Below, one piece after another: positions 61,900-64,000 of a stretch of DNA of 64,000 nucleotides (within the stretch, counting starts at the first letter, position 1; each line of letters begins with the position of its first letter). The notes under the pieces are model-generated. The model searched no databases and had not been told where the DNA came from. It worked only from the letters and a program-made list of their open reading frames with translations. The position numbers and the translations under genes are program-made. Origin of the DNA: Actinomadura opuntiae (lineage in GTDB: Bacteria; Actinomycetota; Actinomycetes; Streptosporangiales; Streptosporangiaceae); the NCBI RefSeq assembly GCF_030283205.1, contig NZ_JASNWF010000018.1, forward strand, positions 124,001 to 188,000. The letters are read 5' to 3'.

Positions 61900-63335
61900 G
61901 GAGCCGTCACCGTGTTCTTGACGTCGCAGTAGAAATCGAAGCTCCAGTCTCCGCCCTCGCGTCCCATGCCCGATTCGCGGGCCCCGCCGAACGGCGCGCG
62001 CAGGTCGCGGACGAAGAAGCAGTTCACCCAGACCGTCCCCGCGACGAGCCGCGAGGTGACGCGCCGCGCGCGTTCCGGGTCGCCGGTGGCGAGGGTGGCG
62101 GCGAGGCCGAAGCGCGTACCGTTGGCCATGGCGACGGCCTGGTCCTCGGTGTCGAACGTCTGGAGCGTCAGCACCGGCCCGAACACCTCCTCGGTGAGGA
62201 TCTCGGCGCCTTCGGGGGCCCCGGTGAGCAGCGTCGGACGGTAGTACAGCCCGCCCAGCTCCTCGTTGGGCCCGCCGCCGAGCAGAGCCTGAGCGCCCGC
62301 GTCCATGGCGCGCCGGACGAACCCGCCGACGCGTTCGAGGTGGCGACGGTGGATCTGCGGGCCTATGTCGGTGGCCTCGTCGCGCGGATCGCCCTGCCGC
62401 AGCGCAGCGACCTTCGCCAGGAACCGCTCGGTGAACTCCCCCGCGACGGACGACTCGACCAGCAGCCGCGTCGCGGCCAGGCAGACCTGCCCGGCGTTGT
62501 CGTACTGCTCGACGGCCAGGTCGACGGCCAGATCGAGGTCGGCGTCGGCGAACACCAGCAGCGGCGACTTGCCGCCCAGCTCCAGCGACAGCGGCGTCAG
62601 GTTCGGGGCGGCAGCCGCGGCGATCGCCTTGGCGGTCGGCACCGAGCCGGTGAAGCTGATCCGCCTGACGTCCGGGTGGGCGGTGAGCGGGCCGCCGACC
62701 TCCGCCCCGTAGCCCTGGACGACGTTGAACACCCCGTCCGGCAGCCCGGCCTCGGCGGTGATGCCGGCGAGCAGCGACGCGGTCAGCGGCGTCCATTCGG
62801 CGGGCTTGAGCACGACGGTGTTCCCGGCCGCGAGCGCGGGCGCGATCTTCCATGTGGCCAGCATCAGCGGCGCGTTCCACGGGGTGATGAGCGCGCAGAC
62901 CCCCGCAGGGTCCCAGCTCACATGGTTAATGTGCCCCCGCGTGTCGAAATCCTCATGCCCCAGCCTCAGCAGCCAGTCGGCGAAGAACCGGAAGTTGTGC
63001 GCGACGCGCGGCATCACGCCGCGCCGGTGCGAGCGGATCAGCGCGCCGTTGTCGGCGGTCTCGACCTGCGCCAGCTCCTCGACGCGCTTGTCGACGCCGT
63101 CGGCGATGGCGTGCAGCAGGCGCGCCCGCTCCTCCCGTGACGTGCGCGACCAGGCGGGGAACGCCCGGCGCGCCGCGTCCACCGCCGCGTCCACCGCGCC
63201 CGGTCCGCCCCGGGCGATCTCGGCGATCGGCCGCTCGTCGATCGGCGAGACGTCCTCGAACGCGCCCGCCGCGCTGACGCGCTCGCCGCCGATCCAGTGG
63301 CCGGGCTCGACGGCGACGCCGGCGACTGCTGCCAT
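61887..63335 (-). CDS. Aldehyde dehydrogenase (HpaE-like)
   Basis: A 482-residue NAD-dependent aldehyde dehydrogenase. Catalytic residues are Asn154 (LITPWNAPLM), Glu252 (LSLELGGKSP) and Cys285 (DNAGQVCLAAT). It resembles 5-carboxymethyl-2-hydroxymuconate semialdehyde dehydrogenases; the neighbouring extradiol dioxygenase and FAH enzyme support that role. The ATG at 63335 follows GGAGGTG. It heads the operon and its promoter carries the shared operator (63353-63366). It is divergent from the small ORF/GATase unit. Confidence 0.9.
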   Translation of the reverse strand: MAAVAGVAVEPGHWIGGERVSAAGAFEDVSPIDERPIAEIARGGPGAVDAAVDAARRAFPAWSRTSREERARLLHAIADGVDKRVEELAQVETADNGALIRSHRRGVMPRVAHNFRFFADWLLRLGHEDFDTRGHINHVSWDPAGVCALITPWNAPLMLATWKIAPALAAGNTVVLKPAEWTPLTASLLAGITAEAGLPDGVFNVVQGYGAEVGGPLTAHPDVRRISFTGSVPTAKAIAAAAAPNLTPLSLELGGKSPLLVFADADLDLAVDLAVEQYDNAGQVCLAATRLLVESSVAGEFTERFLAKVAALRQGDPRDEATDIGPQIHRRHLERVGGFVRRAMDAGAQALLGGGPNEELGGLYYRPTLLTGAPEGAEILTEEVFGPVLTLQTFDTEDQAVAMANGTRFGLAATLATGDPERARRVTSRLVAGTVWVNCFFVRDLRAPFGGARESGMGREGGDWSFDFYCDVKNTVTAPWAR

Positions 63336-63352
63336 CGCTGCACCTCCAGTTT

Positions 63353-63396
63353 GTTTGGTCCCAAATAATCTAGGAAGCCGGGATGGCGGAGGTCAA
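63353..63396 (-). promoter_or_regulatory. Promoter and operator of the ALDH-dioxygenase-FAH operon
   Basis: On the minus strand TTGACC (63396-63391) and TAGATT (63372-63367) are 18 bp apart. The palindrome GTTTGGTCCCAAAT (63353-63366) lies immediately downstream of the -10, over the start point. The best -35/-10 pair in this regulon. Confidence 0.75.
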
Positions 63397-63411
63397 CCCG
63401 GCCGGGTTAAT

Positions 63412-63425
63412 GTTCGGTCCCAAAC
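63412..63425 (+). promoter_or_regulatory. Operator copy before the small ORF and GATase gene
   Basis: GTTCGGTCCCAAAC begins at the end of a TAATGT-like -10 (63408-63413) and lies 18 bp before the GTG at 63444. No good -35 was found. This is the seventh copy of the motif. Confidence 0.55.
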
Positions 63426-63443
63426 GAGCCCAGGAGGGCACCC

Positions 63444-63539
63444 GTGACCGACGTCCCGTACCGGGAGTGGCTCGACCGGGCCGCCGCGCTCGCCGCGCAC
63501 ACCGGCACCGATCTCAAGACGACCTGGATCGAACTGTGA
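63444..63539 (+). CDS. Translationally coupled 31-residue protein
   Basis: A GTG at 63444 follows a perfect AGGAGGG (63432-63438) and opens a 31-codon frame that begins TDVPYREWLDRAAALAAHTG and ends KTTWIEL. The stop overlaps the GTG of the GATase gene (GTGA at 63536), so it is almost certainly translated. I know no family for it. It is amphipathic and helical-looking, and could be a leader peptide for coupling or a small subunit. Confidence 0.65.
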   Translation: MTDVPYREWLDRAAALAAHTGTDLKTTWIEL

Positions 63540-64000
63540 CGCACCGCCCCCTCATCGCCCTGCCCGCCCGCTTCTCCACGAGCGCGTCCGCCCTGCGCTA
63601 CCGGGCGGAGGTCGCCTCCCGCGCGCTCGTGGAGGCCGTCTATCGGGCAGGCGGCGAGCCGTTCGTCATGCATCCCGCCGTGCCGTTCGACCCGTCCCGC
63701 CTGGACCGCTGCGACGGCCTGCTGCTGCCGGGCGGCGGCGACCTGCACCCGCGCCACTACGGCGACACGACCGAGCACGAGGCCCTCTACGACGTGGACG
63801 ACGCGCAGGACGCCTTCGACCTCGCCGTCGCCGCCCGCGCTCTGGAGACGGGCCTGCCCACTCTGGCGATCTGCCGCGGCCTCCAGGTGGTGAACGCCGT
63901 CCTCGGCGGCACCCTCGCCCAGCACATGGACCCCCACCATCGGCACAAGGTCCACCCGGTGGACGTCGCTCCCGGCACGCTCCTGGCCAAGACCGTGGAG
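63536..64000 (+). CDS. Class I glutamine amidotransferase, gamma-glutamyl-amine hydrolase type (partial)
   Basis: The first 155 codons are present and the gene runs off the window. LLLPGGGDLHPRHYG and the nucleophile Cys113 in AICRGLQVVNAVLGG identify the PuuD-like peptidase C26 family. QHMDPHHRHKVHPV follows as in those enzymes, which hydrolyse gamma-glutamyl-GABA and related amides. The GTG at 63536 overlaps the 31-codon ORF. Pairing under the same operator with a GS-like ligase suggests it removes the glutamyl group added there. Confidence 0.88.
   Translation, partial: MTHRPLIALPARFSTSASALRYRAEVASRALVEAVYRAGGEPFVMHPAVPFDPSRLDRCDGLLLPGGGDLHPRHYGDTTEHEALYDVDDAQDAFDLAVAARALETGLPTLAICRGLQVVNAVLGGTLAQHMDPHHRHKVHPVDVAPGTLLAKTVE

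Overview
The window is very GC-rich, uses many GTG and TTG starts, and codes on both strands with short gaps. The gene families (mycofactocin cluster, SCO6745-like protein, DUF574 methyltransferase, DUF222-HNH protein, PucR and NB-ARC/LuxR regulators) point to a high-GC actinomycete. An Actinomadura-like Thermomonosporaceae member is my best guess, but this is inference, because no rRNA or other phylogenetic marker is present.

Layout. 1-7.8 kb: a mycofactocin (redox cofactor) locus, with partial mftR, inverted mftG, mftABCDEF and a mycofactocin-coupled SDR. A shared half-site precedes mftA and the SDR. 8.3-18.8 kb: an NB-ARC/LuxR regulator, a sugar porter, an AmpD-type amidase, a protein made of exact 11-residue repeats, a MarR regulator, an SpoIIE/PP2C phosphatase, an SCO6745-like protein and a large exported alpha/beta hydrolase. 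18.9-26.3 kb: a selenocysteine-containing formate dehydrogenase alpha chain (in-frame TGA plus SECIS hairpin), convergent with a selA-selB-selD operon. 26.4-36.8 kb: a MarR/EamA pair, a PucR regulator, a lipase-desaturase-FAAL run, a secreted nuclease, a small membrane protein and an LLM oxidoreductase. 36.8-43.2 kb: an SDR, a gabT/PucR/aldehyde dehydrogenase module for GABA-type compounds, and an HSL-type esterase. 43.2-47.9 kb: one unrecognised protein of about 1540 residues.

47.9-64 kb holds what looks like a dispersed catabolic regulon. A 14-bp palindrome (consensus GTTTGGGCCCAAAC) occurs seven times. Each copy sits in or beside a promoter of one of these units: glutamine synthetase-like gene plus P450; acetoacetate decarboxylase-family gene; APC permease and its divergent MarR regulator; LLM monooxygenase; an operon of aldehyde dehydrogenase, extradiol dioxygenase and FAH hydrolase; and a 31-codon ORF plus class I glutamine amidotransferase. 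The enzyme set suggests uptake of an amine, gamma-glutamylation, oxidation, deglutamylation and meta-cleavage of an aromatic product. The substrate is unknown.

This region is interrupted at 53.0-56.1 kb by a gene-poor stretch of lower GC. It carries a DUF222-HNH gene, two inverted copies of a nested palindromic element, an 8-bp minisatellite and possible gene remnants. No tRNA, rRNA, CRISPR array or intact transposase was seen.
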